NCBI GenBank assembly: GCA_051010055.1
Contig: JBPCVY010000271.1
Coordinates: 1-13,088, forward strand
Reading direction: 5' to 3'
DNA length: 13,088 bases
DNA from: CAJQND01 sp051010055
GTDB taxonomy: Bacteria > Pseudomonadota > Alphaproteobacteria > Rhizobiales > CAJQND01
In this document: positions 1 to 7,261 of the stretch, one piece after another
Numbering within the stretch: the first letter of the stretch is position 1
How the letters are laid out: each line of letters starts with the position of its first letter
Translations under genes and position numbers: made by a program
The notes under the pieces: generated by a model
The model's input: the letters and a program-made list of their open reading frames with translations, nothing else
Told to the model about the DNA's origin: nothing
The model's database searches: none

Positions 1-13
1 GCAGTAATTGACC

Positions 14-1153
14 ATGGATTTTAAGATATTTCGTCTTTTTGTGGTGGCTATGCTGGCAATGCTCCTGGCCGCCTGTGGTGCGGAAGAAGAGGTTGCTGTC
101 GATCCAACCGCACGGCCTGTGAAAACCGTTCTTGTAGGGGGGAACGATGCAAGCGGCGCCCGCGAGTTTCCCGCCCGCATTCTCGCCAGCAGGCGTGTCG
201 ATTTAGCTTTTCGTGTTTCCGGCACCTTGAAAGATTTGCCGGTGCGCGAGGGCGATAATGCAACACAAGGCCAAACCATAGCCGAACTTGACCCGAAGGA
301 CTTCCAGAACGTTGTTGCAGACAGGCAGGCGGTGTTTGACGAGGCTGCCAAGAACTACGAACGCGGCAAGGATTTGGTGGGCAAGGGTGTTCTTTCCAGG
401 GTGGCTTTTGACCGGTTGGAAGCGGCGTTCAAAACCGCGAAAACCGCGCTTGATCAGGCCAAGACGGACCTATCCTATACAGTGCTCAAGGCGCCTTTCG
501 CCGGCAGCGTTGCAAGGCGGTTTGTTCAAAATTTTGAGGAAGTTCAGGCCAAGCAGCCGATCATTGCACTGAGCGATACCAGCAAGCTTGACGTGAAGTT
601 TGATGTGCCTGAGCGGTTGATGATCTTGCTTACCGAAAGTGAAGACGCAAATCAGGCCGATCCCGATTTATTTGCAACATTTGAGGCCGATCCGGAAAAG
701 AAATTTCCGCTGACGTTCAAAGAGGTTGCGACACGCGCCGATTCCGCAACGCAAACATTTGAAGTCACCTATCAGATGGGTTCACCTGCCGAACTGCAAG
801 TGTTGCCCGGGATGACCGCGACGGTGACGGTCGATGTGAGTGCCTTTGTGGGGGCTGAAGAAATGCACCTAGTGCCCGTCGATGCGATTGTTGGCGATGT
901 GAAACTTCAGCCGTCTGTGTGGATTGTCGACAAGGACACCATGACCGTGAAAACACGGCCTGTGGGCGTTGGCATGCTGCGCGCCGGCCTGGTGGAAATC
1001 AAGGATGGTCTTGAAACGGGCGAGCGGGTGGTCACTGCTGGTGCGCCGTTTTTGAGCGATGGCATGAAAGTCTGGATTATGCCCGACAAGGAACAGGCCG
1101 CCGAGCGCGAGGAAGACCGCGAGCTGCGGCAAGAAGCAGAAAAGTCGAAATGA
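14..1153 (+). CDS. RND efflux periplasmic adaptor (membrane fusion protein), lipoprotein
   Basis: This protein should link an inner-membrane RND permease to an outer-membrane channel. The N-terminus is a lipoprotein signal: a hydrophobic stretch at residues 8-20 runs into LLAAC, with Cys21 as the predicted lipidated residue. Next come the usual parts of the family: a first beta-barrel/lipoyl half (about 35-95, with RVSGTL and VREGD), an alpha-helical hairpin (about 97-155, rich in Ala, Lys and Glu), the second lipoyl half (LKAPFAGSVARRF), then beta-barrel and membrane-proximal domains to about 350. The charged tail is rich in Glu and Arg. The ATG at 14 gives a clean signal peptide; an in-frame TTG at 8 directly follows a TAA at 5-7 and would add two residues. 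No ribosome binding site can be judged because the window begins here. The permease gene follows after 68 bases on the same strand, so the two are probably one operon. The family is clear; the substrate is not. Confidence 0.93.
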   Translation: MDFKIFRLFVVAMLAMLLAACGAEEEVAVDPTARPVKTVLVGGNDASGAREFPARILASRRVDLAFRVSGTLKDLPVREGDNATQGQTIAELDPKDFQNVVADRQAVFDEAAKNYERGKDLVGKGVLSRVAFDRLEAAFKTAKTALDQAKTDLSYTVLKAPFAGSVARRFVQNFEEVQAKQPIIALSDTSKLDVKFDVPERLMILLTESEDANQADPDLFATFEADPEKKFPLTFKEVATRADSATQTFEVTYQMGSPAELQVLPGMTATVTVDVSAFVGAEEMHLVPVDAIVGDVKLQPSVWIVDKDTMTVKTRPVGVGMLRAGLVEIKDGLETGERVVTAGAPFLSDGMKVWIMPDKEQAAEREEDRELRQEAEKSK

Positions 1154-1221
1154 CAGGTCTGATATGGGGCCGCAGCGTCAACTCATAAGAAAAACAACAC
1201 AAGTTTTTTTGGGGGCAGGGA

Positions 1222-4200
1222 ATGAATATCGGCGAATTCTCCGTCAAAAACAAAGTCATTTCCTGGCTGCTCGTGATCATTCTTGTTGGAGGCGGCATCC
1301 AGGGCTTTGAGGAGATGGGCAAACTCGAAGACCCGGCCTTCACCATCAAAAAAGCCAAGGTCATCACCTATTACCCCGGCGCCACCGCGCAGCAGGTTCA
1401 GGACGAGGTGACCTACCACATTGAAGATGCGATCCAGCGCCTGCCACAGCTCAAGCGTATCAAAATGTCCATTTCCAGGCCCGGAATGTCGGACATCGAA
1501 ATCGATTTCAAGGATCAATACACAACTGAAGACTTTCCATCCATTTATGATGAGCTCCGGCGCAAAATTGCCGATATGAAATCCAAACTGCCACCCGGCG
1601 CGCAGGAACCGATTATTGTCGATGATTTCGCAGATGTTTACGGGGTTTATGCAGCCCTCACCGGGGTTGGCTACACCTACCGCGATTTGAAGGACTTCGC
1701 GGACGATTTCAAAAAGCAACTGGTGCTCTCGCCTGGCGTGCGCAAGGTTGAGATCGGCGGCGTGCAGGATGAGGTGGTCTACGTTGAAATCTCTCGCGCC
1801 CGCCTAGGCGAATTGGGCATACCGCTGAACCAGATTGAAGCCATCCTGGAATCCCAGAATGTTGTGGCGGATGCTGGCCGGGTGCGGGTGTCGGACGATT
1901 ATGTGCGCATCAACCCCACAGGCGAGTTCCCCTCCGTAGCAGAAATCGGCAACGTGCTTATCAGCTCTGATGACAAGCGCCTGGTTTACCTGAAAGATAT
2001 TGCCACAATTGAACGTGCTTACCGCGACGAGCCGAACAAGCTGATCTTTGTGAATGGCCGCCCGGCGCTCACCATCGGTGTCTCCATGCTGCCCGGACAA
2101 AATGTTGTGGCGGTGGGTGAGCGTATCTCCAAGAAAATTGCAGAGCTTGAGGGTATCATCCCTGTTGGCATGGAATTGCACGCCATCTATAACCAACCGG
2201 TTGAAGTGGACAAATCGGTTAGCGGATTTATCGGCAACGTTATCGAAGCGCTGGTAATCGTCATTGTGGTTTTGCTGATCTTTATGGGCCTGCGCACCGG
2301 ACTCATTATCGGCGCGGTATTGCTGATTACAGTTTCGGGCACCCTATGGGTTATGCAGATTTACGGCATTGAATTGCAGCGCGTTTCCCTTGGCGCGCTG
2401 GTCATTGCGCTTGGCATGCTGGTGGACAATGCAATCGTTGTCGCCGAAGGCATGTTGGTGCGTATCCGTGGCGGCATGGCGCCAGAAGTTGCCGCGAGCG
2501 AAGTGGTGAGCAAAACCTTCGGCGCCCTTCTTGGCGGCACGGCCATCGGCATACTGGCATTTTCCGCCATCGGCATGGCGCAGACGGAGACCGGCGAATT
2601 TGCCCGCTCTTTGTTCTACGTGATCTTGATATCGCTCTCCTTGAGCTGGCTCACCGCCGTCTCAACCACGCCGATGCTGTGCGCCATGCTGCTTAAGCCC
2701 GACCCTAAGGCGAGCGGCGAAGACCCATCTGAGGCCTATTCCGGGACGTTGTTCCAGATTTACCGTGGCATGGTGAAACGCGCTATCCAATTACGCTGGG
2801 TTACTGTAAGCGTTGTTTTGGGGCTGTTCGGATTGTCTTTGTATGGGTTCAGCTATGTGAAAGAAGCTTTTTTCCCTAATGCAAATACCCCCATGTTTTT
2901 CGTTGATGTGTGGTCGGTTGAGGGCGCTGATATCCGCACCACCCGTGACAGCACCTTGAAAATCGCACGCTTCTTGCGTCAGCAAGAAGGGGTCGTGCAG
3001 ACAAGTTCTTCGGTGGGCGGTGGGCATCTGCGCTTTTCGCTTGTTTATGAACCCAAGGAAGACAGTCGCGCCTACGGCCAGGTGATTGTGCAAACCGAAA
3101 GCCGCGATCAGATTCCGGAACTTTGGAACAAGGTTGAGGAATTCATGCGCACCGAGATGCCGCAGATCGACCCGATCATCAAACCGTTGCGCATCGGGCC
3201 GGGCCGGGACGGCAAAATCGAAGCGCGCTTTCACGGACCGGACGCCGGCGTTCTGCGCGAGCTTTCACAAAAAGCGCAGGCGCTTATGAGAGCGGATGCT
3301 GATTCTAAAGAAATCCGCGACGACTGGCGCCAACCTGAAAAAGTTGTTCGGCCGATTTTCAACGAGCAGGTGGGCCGCCAGCTTGGTATCACCCGCCAGG
3401 ATCTTGCAAACGCCACGAAATATACGTTTGAGGGCTCTCAAGTTGGCCTCTACCGGGACGGCATCCGACTTTTGCCAATCATGGCCCGGCTGCCGTTTGA
3501 GGAACGCTCTGATATCTCAAACATCCGGGACACGCGAGTGTGGAGCCCTGTTCTGAAGCGTTCGGTTCCCATTGGTCAAGTGATTACTGGTTTTGAGCTG
3601 GTTTACGAAAATACAGTGATCCGCGGGCGGAACCGCATTCAAACGATTATTGCGTCGGCCAATCCGAAGGGTGAGCTGGCATCGCCACTGTTCAACCGGT
3701 TGCGCCCGCAAATTGAGGCAATGGATCTGCAACCTGGTTATTCGGTGAGCTGGGGCGGTGAATTTGAGGATTCATTCGAAGCCCAAAGCGGGCTCTACAA
3801 GGCACTGCCGGTGGGCTTTCTGTTTATGATCATTACCAGCATTTTGCTGTTCGGGAAAATTCGCCAACCACTCATTATCTGGCTTACCGTGCCGCTCGCC
3901 ATTATCGGTATTACCGCTGGGCTCTTGGGTATGAATGGCGCATTTGACTTCATGGCCCTGCTTGGCGCACTCAGCCTGATCGGCCTGTTGATTAAAAACG
4001 CCATCGTGCTGATTGAGGAAATCGACCAGCAGATTGCCGATGGAAAGCCGCCGCTAACCGGAATACTCGACGCTGCCGTCAGCCGCATGCGCCCTGTTAC
4101 CATGGCGGCCGCGACGACAATTTTGGGAATGCTCCCACTTTTGCAGGACGTGTTCTTCGTCAATATGTCACTGACAATCATGTTCGGGCTTGGCTTTGCA

Positions 4201-4275
4201 ACAGTGCTTACACTGATATTCGTTCCCGTGCTTTACGCCATCCTTTTCCAGGTTCCTTTCGACGAAAACGCTTAA
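1222..4275 (+). CDS. RND efflux transporter permease (AcrB/HAE-type)
   Basis: This is the proton-driven inner-membrane pump of a tripartite efflux system. At 1017 residues it has full length for the family. TM1 is at about 13-30, TM2-6 lie at about 333-490, TM7 starts near Trp526 and TM8-12 lie at about 862-1008. Large periplasmic porter loops sit at about 31-332 and 550-860. The proton-relay positions are visible: LVDNAIVV in TM4 (Asp402, Asn403) and IKNAIVLIEE in TM10 (Lys925). In AcrB the TM4 pair is Asp-Asp, so the second acid is Asn here. The start is supported by a G-rich ribosome binding site (GGCAGGGA) just before ATG 1222. The upstream adaptor gene belongs to the same unit. No TolC-like gene or local regulator is visible. 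Nothing in the sequence fixes the exported substrate; the sequence resembles multidrug (HAE) pumps more than the heavy-metal CusA type. Confidence 0.95.
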   Translation: MNIGEFSVKNKVISWLLVIILVGGGIQGFEEMGKLEDPAFTIKKAKVITYYPGATAQQVQDEVTYHIEDAIQRLPQLKRIKMSISRPGMSDIEIDFKDQYTTEDFPSIYDELRRKIADMKSKLPPGAQEPIIVDDFADVYGVYAALTGVGYTYRDLKDFADDFKKQLVLSPGVRKVEIGGVQDEVVYVEISRARLGELGIPLNQIEAILESQNVVADAGRVRVSDDYVRINPTGEFPSVAEIGNVLISSDDKRLVYLKDIATIERAYRDEPNKLIFVNGRPALTIGVSMLPGQNVVAVGERISKKIAELEGIIPVGMELHAIYNQPVEVDKSVSGFIGNVIEALVIVIVVLLIFMGLRTGLIIGAVLLITVSGTLWVMQIYGIELQRVSLGALVIALGMLVDNAIVVAEGMLVRIRGGMAPEVAASEVVSKTFGALLGGTAIGILAFSAIGMAQTETGEFARSLFYVILISLSLSWLTAVSTTPMLCAMLLKPDPKASGEDPSEAYSGTLFQIYRGMVKRAIQLRWVTVSVVLGLFGLSLYGFSYVKEAFFPNANTPMFFVDVWSVEGADIRTTRDSTLKIARFLRQQEGVVQTSSSVGGGHLRFSLVYEPKEDSRAYGQVIVQTESRDQIPELWNKVEEFMRTEMPQIDPIIKPLRIGPGRDGKIEARFHGPDAGVLRELSQKAQALMRADADSKEIRDDWRQPEKVVRPIFNEQVGRQLGITRQDLANATKYTFEGSQVGLYRDGIRLLPIMARLPFEERSDISNIRDTRVWSPVLKRSVPIGQVITGFELVYENTVIRGRNRIQTIIASANPKGELASPLFNRLRPQIEAMDLQPGYSVSWGGEFEDSFEAQSGLYKALPVGFLFMIITSILLFGKIRQPLIIWLTVPLAIIGITAGLLGMNGAFDFMALLGALSLIGLLIKNAIVLIEEIDQQIADGKPPLTGILDAAVSRMRPVTMAAATTILGMLPLLQDVFFVNMSLTIMFGLGFATVLTLIFVPVLYAILFQVPFDENA

Positions 4276-4328
4276 AACTTTGTGACGGCATTTTGCAGAA
4301 CGGCGGATTTTTACGGATTCTGGCCTGG

Positions 4329-4342
4329 TTTTCACGTGAAAA
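4329..4342. promoter_or_regulatory. 14-base perfect palindrome, possible operator
   Basis: TTTTCACGTGAAAA is identical to its own reverse complement. It lies 54 bases past the permease stop and 137 bases before the DUF1127 start. Perfect two-fold symmetry with a CACGTG core is the form expected of a site for a dimeric regulator, but no particular regulator is identified and chance is possible in AT-rich DNA. Confidence 0.3.
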
Positions 4343-4355
4343 ATTTCTGAAAATT

Positions 4356-4371
4356 ATTCTTCGGAAAGAAT
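4356..4371 (+). terminator. Weak stem-loop, possible terminator of the RND operon
   Basis: ATTCTT and AAGAAT form a 6-base stem around the loop CGGA, followed by GTTTTC. The stem is AT-rich and the T run short, so this would be a weak intrinsic terminator about 80 bases after the permease stop. It could instead be part of the regulatory region of the next gene. Confidence 0.25.
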
Positions 4372-4407
4372 GTTTTCTGAAACAATCGAAACATTTTTCT
4401 GACCGAA

Positions 4408-4425
4408 CTGAAATCCTACTGAAAC
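4408..4425 (+). promoter_or_regulatory. Tandem CTGAAA repeat, Pho-box-like candidate
   Basis: CTGAAAT, four bases, then CTGAAAC: two 7-base units with an 11-base period. That geometry matches a PhoB box, whose known unit is CTGTCAT with 4-base spacing, but positions 4-6 of each unit differ from that consensus. The site ends 54 bases before the DUF1127 ATG, a sensible distance for an activator site overlapping a -35 region. A related CTGACCG lies at 4399. Confidence 0.25.
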
Positions 4426-4479
4426 TCGCAACCTCTAAAAATGACGCTGTATCCAACGCAAACAAAAGGAGAAGTTGAG

Positions 4480-4716
4480 ATGACTACCGAAACCAAAAAT
4501 GCCTGGGCCGGCGCGGCAGCAAGTGCTGACACCGGCTTCGCCGAGGCCGCCAAGCGCGCCTGGCGCGAATTCAGGAAGAACCGGGAATTCCGCAAAGCGG
4601 TGGCCCATGTTCAGGCGATGTCCGACCGTGAATTGAGAGACATCGGAATAGAGCGCTGGCAAATCGAGAATGCCGTCTACGGAGGCCGCAGCGCAATCAA
4701 GTCAAACCGAAAGTAG
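4480..4716 (+). CDS. Small DUF1127 (YjiS-like) protein
   Basis: The protein has 78 residues. The C-terminal half carries the DUF1127 signature: a basic helix (RAWREFRKNREFRK) followed by MSDRELRDIGIERWQIENAV, in which the SDRELxDIG core is typical. DUF1127 proteins are short, Arg-rich and very common in alphaproteobacteria. Some have been linked to small-RNA-associated RNA binding and to phosphate and carbon metabolism, so an RNA-related regulatory role is plausible here but inferred. The N-terminal 20 residues are Ala-rich and not diagnostic. An in-frame ATG at 4441 would add 13 residues, but the strong AAAGGAGAA at 4465-4473 sits 6 bases before ATG 4480 and decides the start. The gene stands alone after the AT-rich spacer and probably has its own promoter. 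Confidence 0.88.
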   Translation: MTTETKNAWAGAAASADTGFAEAAKRAWREFRKNREFRKAVAHVQAMSDRELRDIGIERWQIENAVYGGRSAIKSNRK

Positions 4717-4880
4717 GAACGATTGGCAATGAATGAGTTTGTCTCAGAGGACCAACCAGAGGTGGACCTATGTCCCACACCCTTTGCCAAAGCGTGAGAA
4801 TGAGCCGCCCAAACCGGTGATAGCCGAAAATCGGGTGGCTCCTTCTCAAGCTCTCAAAGCTTAAACCAGAAAGGAACCAC
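4717..4880 (+). other. Structured gap between DUF1127 and hypothetical gene
   Basis: This 164-base stretch contains a 22-codon ORF (4729-4797) preceded by AGGA at 4715-4718. It is followed by a 9-base-pair stem-loop (4802-4810 with 4833-4841, one G-T pair, 22-base loop) and a second small hairpin (AAGCT 4848-4852 with AGCTT 4858-4862). The next ribosome binding site comes directly after. It could be a transcript end, a leader, or a processed untranslated region; the lack of a T run argues against a standard intrinsic terminator. Confidence 0.4.
4802..4841 (+). repeat. Inverted repeat (GAGCCGCCC / GGGTGGCTC)
   Basis: The two 9-base arms pair completely with one G-T wobble and enclose 22 bases. 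No T run follows; the next bases are CTTCTC. It lies between the DUF1127 gene and the hypothetical protein, and its function is unknown. Confidence 0.5.
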
Positions 4881-5264
4881 ATGATGTTCGACTATATCGA
4901 CGAGACACATACACACAACGAGACCGCGTTTACGGCCAAACCCAACACGGCGCACAACGCGGCAGCCGTAAGGCCCGCCCGGCCAATAGAAACATATTGC
5001 CCGACGCTTGCCGAGCGCCGCGCAGCGCAGGAAGCAGCAGTTCAAACGAAGGCCGCTTCCACACCGTTCGCATCAATTGCCGCATGGTGGCACGGATTTA
5101 TGGAGGCATTTGTTGGGGACTTTGCCAGCGCTGGCCAACACCGCGCAGGCCCGGTCACCGATATATGCCGCTTCCGCAAATCCATGAACCATCGGGCAGC
5201 TTCAGTTGGCTGGCTGGCAACCGGTGGCAGGCATATGTCCGGTTCAAGAGATGAGGCGGGGTGA
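4881..5264 (+). CDS. Hypothetical protein upstream of marC-like gene
   Basis: I do not recognise this 127-residue protein. The first 60 residues are polar and Ala-rich, with a His/Thr-rich start (DETHTHNE). A short amphipathic aromatic segment (FASIAAWWHGFMEAFVGDF, about residues 63-81) follows, then a basic tail. There is no signal peptide and no clear membrane span. AGAAAGGAA at 4868-4876 precedes two adjacent ATGs (4881, 4884); spacing slightly favours 4884, which would remove one Met. The stop at 5262-5264 is 4 bases before the MarC start, so the pair is probably co-transcribed, and that is the best evidence that the ORF is real. The aromatic segment faintly recalls the N-terminal helix of some DUF1127-type proteins, but I would not assign it to that family. 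Confidence 0.5.
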   Translation: MMFDYIDETHTHNETAFTAKPNTAHNAAAVRPARPIETYCPTLAERRAAQEAAVQTKAASTPFASIAAWWHGFMEAFVGDFASAGQHRAGPVTDICRFRKSMNHRAASVGWLATGGRHMSGSRDEAG

Positions 5265-5268
5265 TGTC

Positions 5269-6042
5269 ATGAATACGCTACCCAACCACAAGGAGGGCCC
5301 AATTGCCGCCACGGCGGCAACCATGGCCGCCGCCGCCATCTTCATCGCGGTTCTGCCAATTGGCTGGGCTGCCCGGCAAATCGCTGAAGCCTCAGCCCCG
5401 GTAAGCGACCTGATTTCGTTCAGCGAAGCAGAATTCTGGACGTGTTTTGCCGCCCTGTTCGCCATAATGAACCCGATTACGGCAGTGCCCCTGTTCGTTG
5501 CGATAACCGAAGGCTATGACGCCCCACGCCGGCGCAAACTTACACTGGCAGTATCGGTTACGGTCATGCTGTCTTTGTCAGTTGCAGCAACTTCGGGCCA
5601 GGAAATCCTCGGATTTTTCGCAATCTCAATCGGCGCGTTCCGCATTGCCGGCGGTATCATCGTTCTGTTGATGGGCTTGGCCATGCTGCAGTCCAAGTCG
5701 AGCGATGCGCCGCAGTCTGGGAAAACCGGCGGAAAAGAAGCCCATTCCCAGGCCATTTGCCCAATCGCCGTACCATTGCTGGTTGGACCTGGCGCAATTG
5801 CCACCATGATCCTGCACAGCCAGAAGGTGGTTGAAACGTCCGACTACGGCATGCTGGCCACGGTTATCGCGGTCATGACAATTGCCACCTATGTCACGCT
5901 TTGCCTGGCTGCCGCCATCTCCCGCTTCCTTGGCGAGGCAGGCATGATGGTCACCATGCGCCTGATTGGCATGGTGGTAGCTGCGATCGCTATCGACATG
6001 ATGATTATTGGTCTGCAGCTTTCATTTCCGGGCATTTTGTAG
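5269..6042 (+). CDS. MarC/YhcE-family integral membrane protein
   Basis: This 257-residue protein belongs to the MarC family of small multi-span inner-membrane proteins. The family was once tied to multiple antibiotic resistance in E. coli, a link later disputed, and its transport role is unsettled. Hallmarks visible are FAIMNPITAVPLF (64-76), FRIAGGIIVLLMGLAMLQ (124-141), PIAVPLLVGPGAIATM (165-180) and GMVVAAIAIDMMIIGLQ (234-250). About six spans match the family core from residue 53 onward. A further hydrophobic segment at about 13-33 precedes the core and makes the protein some 40-50 residues longer than typical members. ATG 5269 is chosen because GAGGCGG (5253-5259) lies 9 bases upstream; longer in-frame starts at 5206 and 5251 overlap the previous gene and lack comparable sites. 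It ends the + strand operon and is followed by a terminator. Confidence 0.9.
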   Translation: MNTLPNHKEGPIAATAATMAAAAIFIAVLPIGWAARQIAEASAPVSDLISFSEAEFWTCFAALFAIMNPITAVPLFVAITEGYDAPRRRKLTLAVSVTVMLSLSVAATSGQEILGFFAISIGAFRIAGGIIVLLMGLAMLQSKSSDAPQSGKTGGKEAHSQAICPIAVPLLVGPGAIATMILHSQKVVETSDYGMLATVIAVMTIATYVTLCLAAAISRFLGEAGMMVTMRLIGMVVAAIAIDMMIIGLQLSFPGIL

Positions 6043-6069
6043 AGCGCTGTTGCTCTTGATAGCCCGGTG

Positions 6070-6104
6070 AGGGCCCGCCGTTCGCCCACGGCGGGCTCTT
6101 TTTT
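6070..6104 (+). terminator. Intrinsic terminator after marC-like gene
   Basis: GCCCGCCG (6073-6080) and CGGCGGGC (6089-6096) form a perfect 8-base stem around TTCGCCCA, extendable by about three pairs, followed by TCTTTTTT. It begins 28 bases after the MarC stop. The minus-strand side has no T run, so it should act mainly on + strand transcripts, although the hairpin also lies between convergent genes. Confidence 0.92.
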
Positions 6105-6125
6105 GGTTCAACGCTGAAACTGATG

Positions 6126-6965
6126 TCAGGTAGCGAGGGCTTGTTCCAGCCCAAGTAAGCTGCGTGCCTGGAGAGCTGAGGCGACGGGCCGTTCATACTT
6201 CTCGCACAAGTCTGCTGCGCGTTTCACCAGGGCAGCGTTAGAAGGGGCAAGGGTATTGCGGTCAAGGCGCACATTATCTTCAAGGCCTGTGCGCACGTGG
6301 CCGCCGCCGGAAATGCACCACTCGTTGAGAATGATCTGATCTTTGGCGATGCCTGCACCGCACCAAAGTGCATCAGGTGCAAGCCGCTTGAGGGTGGCGA
6401 CATAAAATTCGAACACGTTCCTGTCGACCGGCATCGCATTTTTGACGCCCATAACAAACTGCACATAAAGCGGGCCCAGAAGGCGGCCATCTGCCATCAT
6501 TTTCACCGCCTGGAAAATGTGGCTGAGATCGAACGCCTCAATTTCCGGTTTTATGTTGTTGGCGCGCATTTCGGAGGCCAGCCAGTCAACCAATTCAGGT
6601 GAGTTTTCATAAACCCTGGTTGGGAAATTCACCGAACCGACCGTCAGGGAGGCCATGTCCGGCTTCAGGGACAGCATGCCGCCGCGTTCACGCCCCGTGC
6701 CAGAGCGCCCGCCTGTGGAGAACTGGACTATCATTCCGGGGCAATGTTTGCGCAAACCTTCTCCCAAATGCGCAAATTTTTCCGGATCGGATGTGGGTGT
6801 GCCCTCGTCGGTGCGCACGTGGCAATGGGCAATCGATGCGCCTGCCTCGAATGCCTCATGGGTCGATTCGATTTGTTCGGCCACTGAAATCGGAACATCG
6901 GGATTGTTTTGCTTGGTGGCAACTGAGCCTGTAATCGCTACGCAGATGATGCACGGGTTGCTCAT
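6126..6965 (-). CDS. BKACE-family beta-keto acid cleavage enzyme (DUF849)
   Basis: BKACE enzymes condense a beta-keto acid with acetyl-CoA and cleave it to acetoacetate and a new CoA ester; the founding member, Kce, acts on 3-keto-5-aminohexanoate in lysine fermentation. The protein has 279 residues, the usual size, and should be a cytosolic TIM barrel with a divalent metal. Visible motifs are AITGSVATK near the N-terminus, AHCHVR with metal ligands His47 and His49, FSTGGRSGTGRERGG, VQFVMGVKNAMP, and HVRTGLEDN with Arg225, Glu229 and Asp230 in the places of Kce Arg226, Glu230 and Asp231. The residue matching Kce Glu14, which contacts the substrate amino group, is Val15 here, so the Kce substrate is unlikely. 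An NAD(P)H oxidoreductase lies 296 bases upstream on the same strand. Ribosome binding is weak at ATG 6965 (AAGG about 13 bases upstream). The family call is firm; the substrate is unknown. Confidence 0.93.
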   Translation of the reverse strand: MSNPCIICVAITGSVATKQNNPDVPISVAEQIESTHEAFEAGASIAHCHVRTDEGTPTSDPEKFAHLGEGLRKHCPGMIVQFSTGGRSGTGRERGGMLSLKPDMASLTVGSVNFPTRVYENSPELVDWLASEMRANNIKPEIEAFDLSHIFQAVKMMADGRLLGPLYVQFVMGVKNAMPVDRNVFEFYVATLKRLAPDALWCGAGIAKDQIILNEWCISGGGHVRTGLEDNVRLDRNTLAPSNAALVKRAADLCEKYERPVASALQARSLLGLEQALAT

Positions 6966-7261
6966 GGCAATTTTGCGCCTTTTAGGTGAGGTTTCTGTAA
7001 GAGCCAGTTTTGAGAGCTAAGCATAAACCGGCCCGAAACCTCAACGTTCATTAGGCGGAAAACACTATTTTAGGGACGGCCAAGCGTGGATGCTTTTTTG
7101 ATGAGATCGATTACCACTAGCCTTGCGAAAAACCCAAGAACAAGCCGGTCGCTCTTCGCAGCATGGTTGACCGTGGCTGTGCCGTATCCGCCCGGCGCTT
7201 CTTTATCCATCGAATGCACAAAGACAGCGCCAACCGAAGAATTGGTTCTCAAGCGGGAATT
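6966..7261. other. Intergenic stretch between oxidoreductase and BKACE genes
   Basis: This 296-base gap has no gene I can support. A 60-codon minus-strand ORF beginning with TTG (7252 to 7070) has no ribosome binding site and no family resemblance I recognise. No strong terminator is seen after the oxidoreductase stop. The gap is long enough to hold a separate promoter for the BKACE gene, so joint transcription of the two enzymes is not assured. Confidence 0.5.

Larger units (their letters stand above)
4276..4479. other. AT-rich spacer between RND permease and DUF1127 gene
   Basis: No credible ORF is seen in these 204 bases. The stretch is richer in A and T than the flanking genes. It carries a 14-base perfect palindrome (4329-4342), a small stem-loop (4356-4371) and four copies of CTGAAA (4347, 4377, 4408, 4419). 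It must contain the end of the efflux transcript and probably the promoter of the DUF1127 gene. Confidence 0.6.

Noticed and set aside
1183..1719. 178-codon minus-strand ORF antisense to the start of the RND permease
   Set aside because: It lies fully opposite a well-supported permease coding region and its translation resembles no family; it is a shadow of codon bias.
1804..2196. 130-codon minus-strand ORF inside the permease
   Set aside because: Antisense shadow of a conserved RND porter region; no independent support.
4441..4479. Upstream ATG at 4441 as the DUF1127 start
   Set aside because: No ribosome binding site precedes it, and the strong AAAGGAGAA would then lie inside the coding region, at the right distance for ATG 4480.
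6297..6602. 101-codon plus-strand ORF within the BKACE gene
   Set aside because: The minus strand in this region encodes clear BKACE motifs, so the plus-strand frame is a shadow.
7070..7252. 60-codon minus-strand ORF just after the oxidoreductase stop, starting with TTG
   Set aside because: No ribosome binding site, rare start codon, no family recognised; length is within chance for this gap. A small remnant cannot be excluded.
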